The notes below the pieces were generated by a model. It saw only the letters and a list, made by a program, of their open reading frames with translations, did no database searches and was not told the origin of the DNA. Positions 6,106 to 14,089 of a stretch of DNA of 33,907 nucleotides are shown here, piece after piece (within the stretch, counting starts at the first letter, position 1; each line of letters begins with the position of its first letter). Both the position numbers and the translations under genes were made by a program. Source of the DNA: Eubacteriales bacterium (GTDB lineage Bacteria; Bacillota; Clostridia; Christensenellales; CAG-138); the NCBI GenBank assembly GCA_021373115.1, contig JAJFTI010000037.1:1-33907 (forward strand). Direction: 5' to 3'.

Positions 6106-7521
6106 TTGCGCAAGAATTTATCGCTCTCTGCGGAACGGCGCGAATCTTCGCTTTTAACGCTGCTTAGTATTCTCGCAATCGTCGTGCTGTTATGTTCGCT
6201 GGTTCCAATGGCGCTCATTGCGCGCTTTAATCTTCCGTTGGGGGACGACGTGATTTACGGCAGCCCCGTTGCATCCGCGCTTGAAAAAGACGATTCCATC
6301 TCCACCGCGCTTTCGGCTGCGGTTGGCGTTGTTGCGGAAAAATACCAGTCTTGGCAGGGGACGTTCAGCGCGATTTTTCTTATGGCGCTGCAGCCGGGTG
6401 TCTTCGGGCTTGCTTATTATCAGTTCACCCCGTATTTCATGCTGACGGCATTGGTCGTTTCCACCCTGCTGCTGACCTATACGTTGCTTTGCAGCATATT
6501 GGGGGCGTCGAAGCGCGTTTGGCTGCTGATTGGCTCCGTAATTACCTTTTTTTCGATCCAGCTTTGTATTTCACCGCGCGAGGCGTTTTTTTGGTATAAC
6601 GGCGCGGTATATTATACGTTCTTTCACAGTCTGCTGCTTGTTCTTGCAACGCTGGTCCTCCGGATAATCGGCTCGAAAAGCGCATGGGTACGGGCGGTTT
6701 TCGCCGCGGTTGGCGTCCTGCTTTGCGGAATTCTTTCCGGCGGGAATTATGCAACCGCCATGGTCTGCTTTGAGTTGCTCGTCTGCGCGGCGGCATATAG
6801 CATATATCGCAAAGATGTCCGCTTGCTGGCCGCGTTCGGGCTGATGCTGCTCGTGTTTTGCGCCGGCATGTATGTGAGCGTTTCCGCGCCTGGCAATGCC
6901 GTTCGTCAGGCGAGCGTAATCGCTTCCGGCTACACACCGAGTGGTCCGTTCCGGGCAGTGATCTTCTCGCTTGCGCTTGGCGGGGCAATGGCGGTCGGCT
7001 GGTTCGATCTGGCCTGTGTTGTAATAATTGCGCTGGTCGCTTTGTTTGTCGGGCCGGTTTTAAAGAAGACGAACTGGAGTTTTCGCTGTCCGCTGCTCGT
7101 TGTCGCGTTTCTGTTCTGCGTGTTCGCATCCCAGTTTACGCCTTCGGTCTATGCGGCGACGAGTCCCGGCCCGCTTCGGCTCCGAAACGTGGCGTATTTC
7201 GTTTATCTGCTGCTGATTGCCCTTTCCGCGGCGTATGTTACCGGCTGGGCACAGAGAAAATTTCCGCGTGAAAGCGTGCGGCTTCCCGCGGTGATGCGCT
7301 GGCTTGTGACCTATCCCGTTCTGGCGGTTCTTTGCTTTGGGGCGCTGCTTGGTGCTTCGCTCTGCAAAAAAGATGTGTTTTCCACGCCCAGCATCGTGGC
7401 CGTTTCAGAGCTGCGGGACGGAACCGCGCAGGAATATGCGGCGGCTCGAACCCGCCAGCTTACGGGCAAGCCGCAAAACACAGGCGATACGCCCACGCGC
7501 GAATCGAAGCTGCTCTCCTGA
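6106..7521 (+). CDS. Multi-pass membrane protein, DUF6056-like
   Basis: 471 residues with about ten predicted transmembrane helices, spread from residue 19 to about 430. The first extracytoplasmic segment carries LPLGDDVIYG and then YQSWQGTFSA. This resembles the acidic pair plus W-x-G-R/T pattern of DUF6056 and related GT-C-like membrane proteins, whose function is mostly unknown. I infer a membrane enzyme or glycan-related role only from that layout. The start is a TTG at 6106 with AAGGAAGG about 11 bases upstream; an ATG at 6095 is out of frame. The C-terminal 30 residues are polar. The next gene starts 58 bases downstream and is probably co-transcribed. Confidence 0.7.
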   Translation: MRKNLSLSAERRESSLLTLLSILAIVVLLCSLVPMALIARFNLPLGDDVIYGSPVASALEKDDSISTALSAAVGVVAEKYQSWQGTFSAIFLMALQPGVFGLAYYQFTPYFMLTALVVSTLLLTYTLLCSILGASKRVWLLIGSVITFFSIQLCISPREAFFWYNGAVYYTFFHSLLLVLATLVLRIIGSKSAWVRAVFAAVGVLLCGILSGGNYATAMVCFELLVCAAAYSIYRKDVRLLAAFGLMLLVFCAGMYVSVSAPGNAVRQASVIASGYTPSGPFRAVIFSLALGGAMAVGWFDLACVVIIALVALFVGPVLKKTNWSFRCPLLVVAFLFCVFASQFTPSVYAATSPGPLRLRNVAYFVYLLLIALSAAYVTGWAQRKFPRESVRLPAVMRWLVTYPVLAVLCFGALLGASLCKKDVFSTPSIVAVSELRDGTAQEYAAARTRQLTGKPQNTGDTPTRESKLLS

Positions 7522-7579
7522 ACAGAAGTCAATCCGGATTCCGTTTGTTCGGAACCCATCCATAAGGTGGTGAATCACA

Positions 7580-8185
7580 TTGGAACAGACCGGTCAGGGC
7601 GAACGTCGCCGTTCAAAAACAGACTGGGTTGGCACAGTGCTGCTGCTGTTTGCCGTTGCCGCGCTGATCGTGCTGAACCTTCTCAAGAGCGGTATTCTTG
7701 GCGGGGCCGAGGCTCTTATCCCCGGATTTCAAGTGCTGTATCCGCTTGCGTATGCAAGCTCGGCGCTGTCGATGGCGGCGTTTGCCGCACTCCTGCTGCT
7801 GCCGGGGCGGCGGATCGCCGCATTTCGCATTTCCTCCGGACTGGCGGCGCTTTCCGCGCTCTGCTCTGTTTCGTACGCGGTTGGCTGGTGGATTTTCGAC
7901 CCGAAACTCATGTTCTGGCAGGATTATGCCGGCATTGCGCTGCAGGCGCTCGCCTGCGCGCTTACGGCTGCCTTAACCGTACGGCGGAAAAAAGGGCCGC
8001 TGCGACTATTGGTTCTGGCGTCCCTTTGCGTAACCGCCGGAACACTGATTTTTCTGCTGCCGCCGCTCATGGAACCCGCCGCGTCGGTTCTGACGCGCGC
8101 GCTTGCGCTGGCGAGCCCCATGGCTCTGCTTGCGGTGAGCGGACTGTTCACCGAAGAAAGCGTTCCATCCGGGCAGGAAGGGTAA
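7580..8185 (+). CDS. Small multi-pass membrane protein of unknown function
   Basis: 201 residues with a polar, basic N-terminus (MEQTGQGERRRSK) and about six hydrophobic segments, rich in Ala and Leu. No family is recognised. The start is a TTG at 7580 preceded by AAGGTGGTGA six bases upstream. An alternative frame over the same DNA is Arg/Ala-rich and lacks a ribosome site, so it is a shadow. The gene follows the DUF6056-like gene at short distance and ends before a strong terminator, so the two form a bicistronic unit. A shared membrane role is an inference from position only. Confidence 0.7.
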   Translation: MEQTGQGERRRSKTDWVGTVLLLFAVAALIVLNLLKSGILGGAEALIPGFQVLYPLAYASSALSMAAFAALLLLPGRRIAAFRISSGLAALSALCSVSYAVGWWIFDPKLMFWQDYAGIALQALACALTAALTVRRKKGPLRLLVLASLCVTAGTLIFLLPPLMEPAASVLTRALALASPMALLAVSGLFTEESVPSGQEG

Positions 8186-8224
8186 GCCCTGCCACGGAAA
8201 TGCCATAGAACCGGATCATTTGTG

Positions 8225-8264
8225 AAGCTCCCGAGGAGTTCTGCTCCAATCGGGGGCTTTTTCT
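8225..8264 (+). terminator. Rho-independent terminator after the membrane protein pair
   Basis: A stem with AAGCTCCCGA pairs to TCGGGGGCTT (8225-8234 with 8250-8259, one G-U pair) and an inner GGAG/CTCC stem with a TTCTG loop. A five-T run ends at 8262. Confidence 0.88.
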
Positions 8265-8292
8265 TGCGGAACCATATGATTTCTGCTATACT
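8264..8292 (+). promoter_or_regulatory. Promoter of secA
   Basis: TTGCGG (8264-8269), a 17-bp spacer and TATACT (8287-8292), with an upstream TGC extended -10. The -35 begins right where the preceding terminator's tail ends. The leader before secA is about 95 bases; no riboswitch or SecM-like arrest ORF was seen in it. Confidence 0.65.
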
Positions 8293-8395
8293 GCAAAATT
8301 AGGGTATTATGCGGACGAATGTCTTGAATCAAGCAGGGATTCAAAGAAAAAATCGCACTCGCCCACGGAAAAGTATCGATTAAAGGAGCTTCCGT

Positions 8396-11149
8396 ATGGG
8401 ATTTTTGGATACATTGCTTGGCAATACAAGCACAAGCCGGCTGAAGAAACTGCAGCCTTATGTTAAGCGCATCAACGAGCTGGAACCGCAGATGCAGGCG
8501 ATGACGGACGAACAGCTCCGCGCGCAGACGCAGCTCTTCCGGGAGCGGCTGAAAAACGGCGCTACCCTGGACGACATCATGGCGGAGGCTTTCGCGGTTG
8601 TCCGCGAGGCGGCGGTGCGAACGGTGGACATGCGTCATTTCGACGTACAGCTGCTCGGCGGTATGGTGCTGCATCAGGGACGTATCGCGGAGATGAAAAC
8701 AGGCGAAGGCAAAACGCTGGTAGCAACGCTTCCGGCCTATTTAAACGCGCTCTCCGGCGAAGGCGTGCATATCGTTACGGTCAACGATTACCTCGCCAAA
8801 CGCGACGCGCAGTGGATGGGTAAAATCTACCGTTTCCTCGGAATGACGGTCGGCTGTGTGATCAACGGCATGGAGCGGGCAGAAAAACAGGACGCATATC
8901 GCTGCGATATTACCTACGGAACCAATAACGAGTTTGGATTCGATTATCTTCGGGATAACATGGTCGTCCGCCGGGAAAATATGGTGCAGCGGGAAATGGC
9001 CTATGCCATTATCGACGAGGTTGACTCCATCCTGATCGACGAAGCGCGCACCCCGCTGATCATCAGCGGGGAAGGCGAGGAGTCGAGCGAACTTTATATC
9101 GAGGCGAACCGTTTTGTGAAAAGCCTGACGCGCGGTTCCGATCTGACGCAACAGTCCAGCTCGGACCGTATCCTCGGCGAAGAAACGCCGGAGGACGGCG
9201 ACTATCAGTGCGACATCAAGAAGCGCACCGTCCAGCTGACCGCGGAGGGCATCCGAAAGGCGGAGGAGCGCTTCGGCGTGGAAAACCTCGGCGATCCGGC
9301 CAATATGGAGGTAAACCACCATATTGTTCAGGCACTGCGCGCAAACGCTCTGTTTCAGCTGGATAAGGATTACGTGGTGCAGGACGGCGAGGTGCTCATC
9401 GTAGACGAGTTTACCGGCCGTCTCATGATCGGGCGCCGCTACAGCGAAGGCCTGCATCAGGCGCTGGAAGCAAAGGAGGGCGTGAAGGTCGAAAAAGAGA
9501 ATCAGACCCTCGCGACCATCACGCTCCAGAATTACTTTCGTATGTATAAAAAACTCGCCGGCATGACGGGTACCGCCAAGACCGAAGAAAGCGAGTTCAT
9601 GAGCATCTACGACCTGGACGTTGTGGAGATTCCAACCAACCAGACGCTCCGGCGCACGGACCTGGACGACGCGATCTTCATGACCGAAAAGGCAAAGTTC
9701 GACAGCATTGTGGATTCGATCAAGCAGATTCACGCGACCGGCCAGCCGGTGCTCGTTGGCACCATCAGCGTGGAACGCAGCGAGTACCTGAGCGAGCGGC
9801 TCAGGCGGGCGGGGATTGCGCATGTTGTGCTAAACGCCAAGCAGCATGCCAAAGAGGCCGAGATCGTTGCCCAGGCGGGCAAGAAGAACCAGGTGACGAT
9901 TGCAACCAACATGGCGGGCCGCGGCACCGATATTCTGCTCGGCGGAAATCCGGAGTATCTCGCGCGCCGCGATATGCGAAACGACGGCATGGAGGACTGG
10001 CTCGTTGAGGAGGCGGTCGGCCATGCGGAGACGGCGGACGCGGATATTCTCGCCGCGCGGGCAAAATATAAGGAGCTCTACTTCGCGCATAAGGAGAACA
10101 CCTCTAAGGAGCACGACGAGGTCGTTCAGCTTGGCGGCCTGTTCATTCTGGGTACCGAGCGGCACGAGAGCCGACGGATCGACAATCAGCTGCGCGGCCG
10201 CGCGGGCCGGCAGGGCGATCCGGGCATGACGCAGTTCTACGTTTCGTTTGAGGACGAGCTGATGCGCCGGTTCGGCGGAGACCGGGTTGCCAATACGATG
10301 AATCGTTTTGCGACCGAAGAACAGCAGCAGGAGCTGCGCCTTGAAATGCGCATGCTTACACGCCAGATCGAAAGCGCGCAGAAGCGTGTGGAAGCCATGA
10401 ACTTTGAAACGCGCAAAAACGTTCTGCGCTACGACGACGTGATGAACAAGCAGCGCGAGATTATCTACGGGCAGCGCAGACGCGTTCTTATGGGCGAGGA
10501 TCTCTCCGAGAGCATTCGAACCATGGTGCAGGCGACGATCGACGGGTTTGTCGATTCCCTCTGCAATCCGCATGCGCCCCGCGAAACCTGGGACTTCACC
10601 GCGCTTTCGCAGGAGACCTGCAAGCTGACGCTGCAGCCGCCCAAACTGCTTTTTTCCGAGCAGGAAATGAAAACATTCTCGCCCGAAGAGATTCGGCAGA
10701 GGCTCTGCGACTTTGCGGACGGCGTGTATCAGGGCATTGAAAAGAAGGTAACGGAAGCCGGAATCGACATGCGCGAGAACGAGCGCGTGATTCTGCTTCG
10801 CACCGTGGACGAGCATTGGATCGAGCACATCGACGCGATGGACGATCTCAAGCAGGGCATCGGACTTCGCTCCTATGCGCAGAAGGACCCGGTCTATTCA
10901 TACACGAGCGAAGGGTTCGAGATGTTCGACGCGATGGTGGCAGAGATCCGCGAGCAAACCGTACGGCGTCTCTATACGCTCAAGGATATCGTCAGTCAGC
11001 TGGAGCGCGTCCAGCTTGCCAAGCCGATTGAGCCGAAGGGCGAAAGCAGCGCGACCTATTCGCGCAGCGACAAAAAGGTCGGACGCAACGATCTTTGCCC
11101 CTGCGGCAGCGGAAAGAAGTATAAGAACTGTCACGGAAAGGAAAAATGA
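8396..11149 (+). CDS. secA: Preprotein translocase ATPase SecA
   Basis: 917 residues, full length for SecA. This is the cytosolic/membrane-associated motor that pushes unfolded precursors through SecYEG by ATP hydrolysis. It shows the Walker A motif MKTGEGKT (residues 100-107), the helicase motif II variant IIDEVDSILIDEA (about 205), the preprotein cross-linking region after it, KLAGMTGTAKTEE, NMAGRGTDILLGG (about 504) and LRGRAGRQGDPG of nucleotide domain 2. The C-terminus keeps the zinc/SecB-type tail CPCGSGKKYKNCHG with ligands Cys901, Cys903, Cys912 and His913. The ATG is preceded by AAAGGAG with an 8-base spacer. prfB follows 98 bases later, a conserved arrangement in Firmicutes. Confidence 0.99.
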   Translation: MGFLDTLLGNTSTSRLKKLQPYVKRINELEPQMQAMTDEQLRAQTQLFRERLKNGATLDDIMAEAFAVVREAAVRTVDMRHFDVQLLGGMVLHQGRIAEMKTGEGKTLVATLPAYLNALSGEGVHIVTVNDYLAKRDAQWMGKIYRFLGMTVGCVINGMERAEKQDAYRCDITYGTNNEFGFDYLRDNMVVRRENMVQREMAYAIIDEVDSILIDEARTPLIISGEGEESSELYIEANRFVKSLTRGSDLTQQSSSDRILGEETPEDGDYQCDIKKRTVQLTAEGIRKAEERFGVENLGDPANMEVNHHIVQALRANALFQLDKDYVVQDGEVLIVDEFTGRLMIGRRYSEGLHQALEAKEGVKVEKENQTLATITLQNYFRMYKKLAGMTGTAKTEESEFMSIYDLDVVEIPTNQTLRRTDLDDAIFMTEKAKFDSIVDSIKQIHATGQPVLVGTISVERSEYLSERLRRAGIAHVVLNAKQHAKEAEIVAQAGKKNQVTIATNMAGRGTDILLGGNPEYLARRDMRNDGMEDWLVEEAVGHAETADADILAARAKYKELYFAHKENTSKEHDEVVQLGGLFILGTERHESRRIDNQLRGRAGRQGDPGMTQFYVSFEDELMRRFGGDRVANTMNRFATEEQQQELRLEMRMLTRQIESAQKRVEAMNFETRKNVLRYDDVMNKQREIIYGQRRRVLMGEDLSESIRTMVQATIDGFVDSLCNPHAPRETWDFTALSQETCKLTLQPPKLLFSEQEMKTFSPEEIRQRLCDFADGVYQGIEKKVTEAGIDMRENERVILLRTVDEHWIEHIDAMDDLKQGIGLRSYAQKDPVYSYTSEGFEMFDAMVAEIREQTVRRLYTLKDIVSQLERVQLAKPIEPKGESSATYSRSDKKVGRNDLCPCGSGKKYKNCHGKEK

Positions 11150-11247
11150 CTCACAAGAGCGCAAAGTCATCCGCTTTCCGGCGGATAGCGCAGGGAAGAC
11201 CGCACTGAACGAACAAAACAGTACGATCGGAAGGAGTCGAATCGAAC

Positions 11248-12348
11248 ATGATCCCACTGGACGAATACAAGATGAACCTGGGCTCCTATCAGGAGCAGCT
11301 GGATGAATGCCGTACGGCGCTCAATCCGGAACAGCTGGAATCCGAGATTCATGCGCTGGATGAGCAGATGGGTGCGCCGGAGTTTTGGAACGATGTGGAG
11401 AGCGCCAATAAAATAAACCGCCAAATGAAGCAGCTCAAGCAAAAGCTGGAGCGGTTCACCAAACTTCGGGCGCGGTTTGAAGATTTAAAAACCCTCATCG
11501 AAATGGCGGAAGAGGAACAGGACGACAGCCTCGTTGGCGAAATTAAAACCGAGGACGCCGGTGTTTTGGAGAACCTATCCGCGCTTCGATTGGAGCAGAT
11601 GCTCAAAGGCCCCTACGACGCTTCCAACGCCGTTCTCTCACTGCACGCGGGCGCGGGCGGTACGGAGGCGCAGGACTGGACGGAAATGCTTTACCGCATG
11701 TACACCCGCTACTGCGAGCGCAGGGGCTGGACCGTGCGCGAACTGGACATACTGGATGGCGACGACGCCGGCGTGAAATCCGTTACTTTCGAGGTGGACG
11801 GGGAGAATGCCTATGGGTACCTGAAGGCGGAAAAAGGCGTGCATCGCCTTGTTCGCATCTCTCCGTTCGATTCCAGCGGAAGACGGCATACGTCGTTTTC
11901 TTCGCTCGATGTAACGCCAATCTTTGACGACGACACGGGCGATCTCAAGATCGACCCGGACGATCTGCGCGTGGATACCTACCGCAGCAGCGGCGCGGGC
12001 GGCCAGCACGTGAATAAAACCAGTTCGGCGATTCGCATTACGCACCTTCCGACCAATATTGTTGTGCAGTGCCAGAACGAGCGCAGCCAGATTCAGAACC
12101 GCGAAACGGCCATGCGCATGCTGCGCGGTAAACTGCTCGAGTTGCAGGAGCGTGAGCGCGAGGAGCACATGGCGCAGATCAAGGGCGAAATGAAGAAGAT
12201 TGAATGGGGCAGCCAGATTCGCAGCTATGTTTTCCAGCCCTACACGCTGGTGAAGGATCACCGCACGGGGGCGGAGAACGGCAACATTCAGGCGGTAATG
12301 GACGGCGAAATCGAGAACTTCATCCACGCGTATCTCGTGCAGTCCTGA
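11248..12348 (+). CDS. prfB: Peptide chain release factor 2 (no frameshift site)
   Basis: 366 residues. RF2 reads UGA and UAA stop codons and triggers peptide release. The stop-codon tripeptide SPF lies at 205-207 and the catalytic GGQ at 251-253 within SSGAGGQHVNKTSSA, matching the spacing of typical RF2. The whole protein is in one frame. The internal UGA plus +1 frameshift signal that autoregulates prfB in most bacteria around codon 25 is absent, and no CTTTGA-type slip site occurs there. An AAGGAG sits 11 bases ahead of the ATG. It follows secA and shares its strand, and the gap contains no terminator. Confidence 0.97.
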   Translation: MIPLDEYKMNLGSYQEQLDECRTALNPEQLESEIHALDEQMGAPEFWNDVESANKINRQMKQLKQKLERFTKLRARFEDLKTLIEMAEEEQDDSLVGEIKTEDAGVLENLSALRLEQMLKGPYDASNAVLSLHAGAGGTEAQDWTEMLYRMYTRYCERRGWTVRELDILDGDDAGVKSVTFEVDGENAYGYLKAEKGVHRLVRISPFDSSGRRHTSFSSLDVTPIFDDDTGDLKIDPDDLRVDTYRSSGAGGQHVNKTSSAIRITHLPTNIVVQCQNERSQIQNRETAMRMLRGKLLELQEREREEHMAQIKGEMKKIEWGSQIRSYVFQPYTLVKDHRTGAENGNIQAVMDGEIENFIHAYLVQS

Positions 12349-12396
12349 GAACTCACCTTCTTTTCTTCGAACAGAACGGTGAAAAGCGTTCTTTTG

Positions 12397-12420
12397 CTTC
12401 TTTTCTTTCAAGAAAAGAAG
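12397..12420. repeat. Polypyrimidine/polypurine palindrome upstream of the ProB-like gene
   Basis: A perfect 10-bp hairpin with arms CTTCTTTTCT (12397-12406) and AGAAAAGAAG (12411-12420) and a TTCA loop ends 11 bases before the next start codon. The right arm is the only purine-rich stretch that could act as a ribosome site, so the fold could limit translation. Similar but shorter CTTCTTTT...GAAGAAAG hairpins occur near 23732-23750 and 33702-33720, which suggests a dispersed element. Confidence 0.6.
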
Positions 12421-12431
12421 AGAAAGCCATT

Positions 12432-13256
12432 ATGAAATTTGATTATGAGCTCGTCGGCAAGATCGGCTCCATGGCGCTGATTCGCAAGGCGGATAACGAC
12501 ATCGATTACAACATCTTCTCCCGCCTTGGCTCGGAGCTGCGCCCCGGCATGATCTGGGTCAGCAGCGGCGCAACCGAGATCGGCCGCCTGGACTACATCC
12601 GCCGCAACGGCAGCGAGCTGACCGGCGATCGCGAGGAGATCAAGGCGGATTATGCTGCGCAGGGGCAGACGATTCTCATGATGGAATACCGCCGCTACAT
12701 TCCGGATCGCTACAGCGTCCGCCAGCTGCTCGTCGAGCACACACACTTCAACGACGAGGAAAAGCGCAAGCACATCCGCTCGTTCCTGCTGCGCGCGGCG
12801 AAGCAGAACGCGATTCCGATCATCAACTACAACGACCCCGTGAGTATTGAGGAAATTCGCAAGATGGAGCTTGCCACCCTGCGCAAACAGGGGGAAAACG
12901 TGGTCGAGTGCATCGACAACGACGAGACGGCTTCCGTCATCTGCTCGCTGGTGCATGCGAAGTACCTGGTGATTTTAACCAGCGCGGACGGCATCTATCG
13001 CGATCCGAGCGATCCGGCTACGCTTGTTCCCGTTGTGGAGGGAAAGGACGCGGAGGAGGTCATCGCGCAGATCGACGCGCTGTCCGGCAGCTGCGTCGGC
13101 GCAAGCCGCGCGGGTGCAAACGGCGCGCGGGCGAAGCTGGACTTCATCAAGCAGCCGATTCGCGAGGGAACCACGGTGTACATCGCCAGCGCGCACCAGC
13201 GTATTGCCGATCTGCTCAGTGGGACGGGAAAATGCACGGTATTCCGTACTCGTTGA
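12432..13256 (+). CDS. Amino acid kinase family protein, glutamate 5-kinase-like, no PUA domain
   Basis: 274 residues, a single amino-acid-kinase fold. ProB-like landmarks are seen in order: VGKIGSMAL, WVSSGATEIGR (42-52), INYNDPVSIEEI (121-132), DNDETAS (162-168), VILTSADGIYRDP (180-192) and SRAGANGARAKLDF (225-238). Glutamate 5-kinase uses the same elements to phosphorylate the glutamate gamma-carboxyl in proline synthesis. This protein is short, lacks the C-terminal PUA domain and has no proA neighbour, so the substrate is uncertain; a divergent amino acid or carbamate kinase is possible. The ATG at 12432 starts the conserved part. No good ribosome site is visible, only AGAGAAAG next to a hairpin. 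It ends in a terminator that also houses the next promoter. Confidence 0.75.
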   Translation: MKFDYELVGKIGSMALIRKADNDIDYNIFSRLGSELRPGMIWVSSGATEIGRLDYIRRNGSELTGDREEIKADYAAQGQTILMMEYRRYIPDRYSVRQLLVEHTHFNDEEKRKHIRSFLLRAAKQNAIPIINYNDPVSIEEIRKMELATLRKQGENVVECIDNDETASVICSLVHAKYLVILTSADGIYRDPSDPATLVPVVEGKDAEEVIAQIDALSGSCVGASRAGANGARAKLDFIKQPIREGTTVYIASAHQRIADLLSGTGKCTVFRTR

Positions 13257-13282
13257 ACAAATAACATCGTATAACAACAAAT

Positions 13283-13303
13283 ATTTATTGACAAACGATA
13301 AAT
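13283..13303. promoter_or_regulatory. Palindromic operator candidate over the -35 box of the DUF2975 operon
   Basis: ATTTATTG (13283-13290) and CGATAAAT (13296-13303) form a 21-bp imperfect palindrome with one mismatch and a 5-base centre. It covers the TTGACA box. The XRE-type regulator encoded two genes downstream is the obvious candidate ligand, which would make the operon autoregulated. Confidence 0.5.
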
Positions 13304-13316
13304 ACGGATGTAGACT
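13288..13316 (+). promoter_or_regulatory. Sigma-A promoter of the DUF2975-XRE-DUF4173 operon
   Basis: A perfect TTGACA (13288-13293), a 17-bp spacer and TAGACT (13311-13316). The -10 box is the left end of the terminator stem that closes the upstream kinase gene, so transcription would start inside the hairpin loop. Confidence 0.75.
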
Positions 13317-13346
13317 GACGTTAATTCCAGCGTCAGTCTATTTTTT
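13311..13346 (+). terminator. Rho-independent terminator of the secA-prfB-kinase block
   Basis: A perfect 10-bp stem (13311-13320 with 13331-13340, TAGACTGACG arms) with a 10-base loop is followed by six T. It ends transcripts coming from upstream. A transcript begun at the overlapping promoter would contain only the right arm and so would not terminate here. Confidence 0.92.
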
Positions 13347-13377
13347 ATACAGATTCAATAAGGAGTGATTTTTAACC

Positions 13378-13839
13378 ATGAAGACAACTTCCATATTCAA
13401 CCGGTTTGTGCAGGCGTGTATTGTGATTGGCATGCTCACGGGCATCGCGTTGATCGTTGACATCTACGCGCTTGAAATGCCGCTTGTGACGGACTTCTTT
13501 GCGCGGGAAGGCAAACCGGAATATTTCGCCGTGCTTTCCGGCATCATAGCCTCCCTTTGCATCCTCGGCGGGGAGTACATCGCGTTTACGCTTTTCTGCA
13601 TGATGAACACGCTGGACCGCGACCCGTTCGTGCAGAAGAACGTGAACGCGCTCAAGCGGATGGGATTTACCGCGCTTACTGTCGCGCTGCTGGGGCTGAG
13701 TACGATGCTGCTGCACCCCGTTCCGCTCGCGGTCATCGCGGCGGCGCCGGTCGCCATGTGCGGACTCTTTTCCATTGTGCTCAGCCGTGTGTTTGCGCAG
13801 GCGGTTGCGTACAAGATGGAAAACGATTTAACGGTCTGA
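13378..13839 (+). CDS. DUF2975 family membrane protein
   Basis: 153 residues with four transmembrane segments (about 12-32, 48-70, 93-112 and 116-138), ending in the polar KMENDLTV tail typical of DUF2975. The function of the family is unknown, but it is nearly always followed by a small XRE regulator of the YozG type, as here (13 bases downstream). AAGGAG precedes the ATG with about 11-base spacing. First gene of a three-gene operon with its own promoter and putative operator. Confidence 0.85.
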   Translation: MKTTSIFNRFVQACIVIGMLTGIALIVDIYALEMPLVTDFFAREGKPEYFAVLSGIIASLCILGGEYIAFTLFCMMNTLDRDPFVQKNVNALKRMGFTALTVALLGLSTMLLHPVPLAVIAAAPVAMCGLFSIVLSRVFAQAVAYKMENDLTV

Positions 13840-13852
13840 CGGAGGCGGTGCT

Positions 13853-14089
13853 ATGATTCAAGTCAATCTGGACGTCATGATGGCGAAGCGGAAGATCAGC
13901 CTCAACGAGCTGGCAAAACGGATGGATCTCTCACTGGCGAATCTTTCGATTCTCAAGAACAACAAATGCCGGGCAATCCGCTTTTCCACGTTGAGCAGTC
14001 TCTGCGAAATTCTCAACTGTGAGGCGGGAGACATCCTCGTTTATGTGAAAGGAGATGAACCAAATGGAATCGAATCCGACGCTGAATAA
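13853..14089 (+). CDS. XRE/Cro-type transcriptional regulator (YozG-like)
   Basis: 78 residues, essentially one helix-turn-helix domain. MMAKRKISLNELAKRMDLSLANLSILKNN holds the HTH (about residues 9-40), followed by IRFSTLSSLCEILNCEAGDIL, the standard XRE C-terminal helices. Regulators of this size partner DUF2975 membrane proteins across Firmicutes. Binding to the 13283-13303 palindrome upstream of its own operon is an inference. GGAGGCGG lies ahead of the ATG. Its last 26 bases overlap the start of the next gene, which implies coupled translation. Confidence 0.93.
   Translation: MIQVNLDVMMAKRKISLNELAKRMDLSLANLSILKNNKCRAIRFSTLSSLCEILNCEAGDILVYVKGDEPNGIESDAE

Noticed and set aside
8741..9823. 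Long antisense frames across secA
   Set aside because: Shadow of a strongly conserved gene; no independent start signals.
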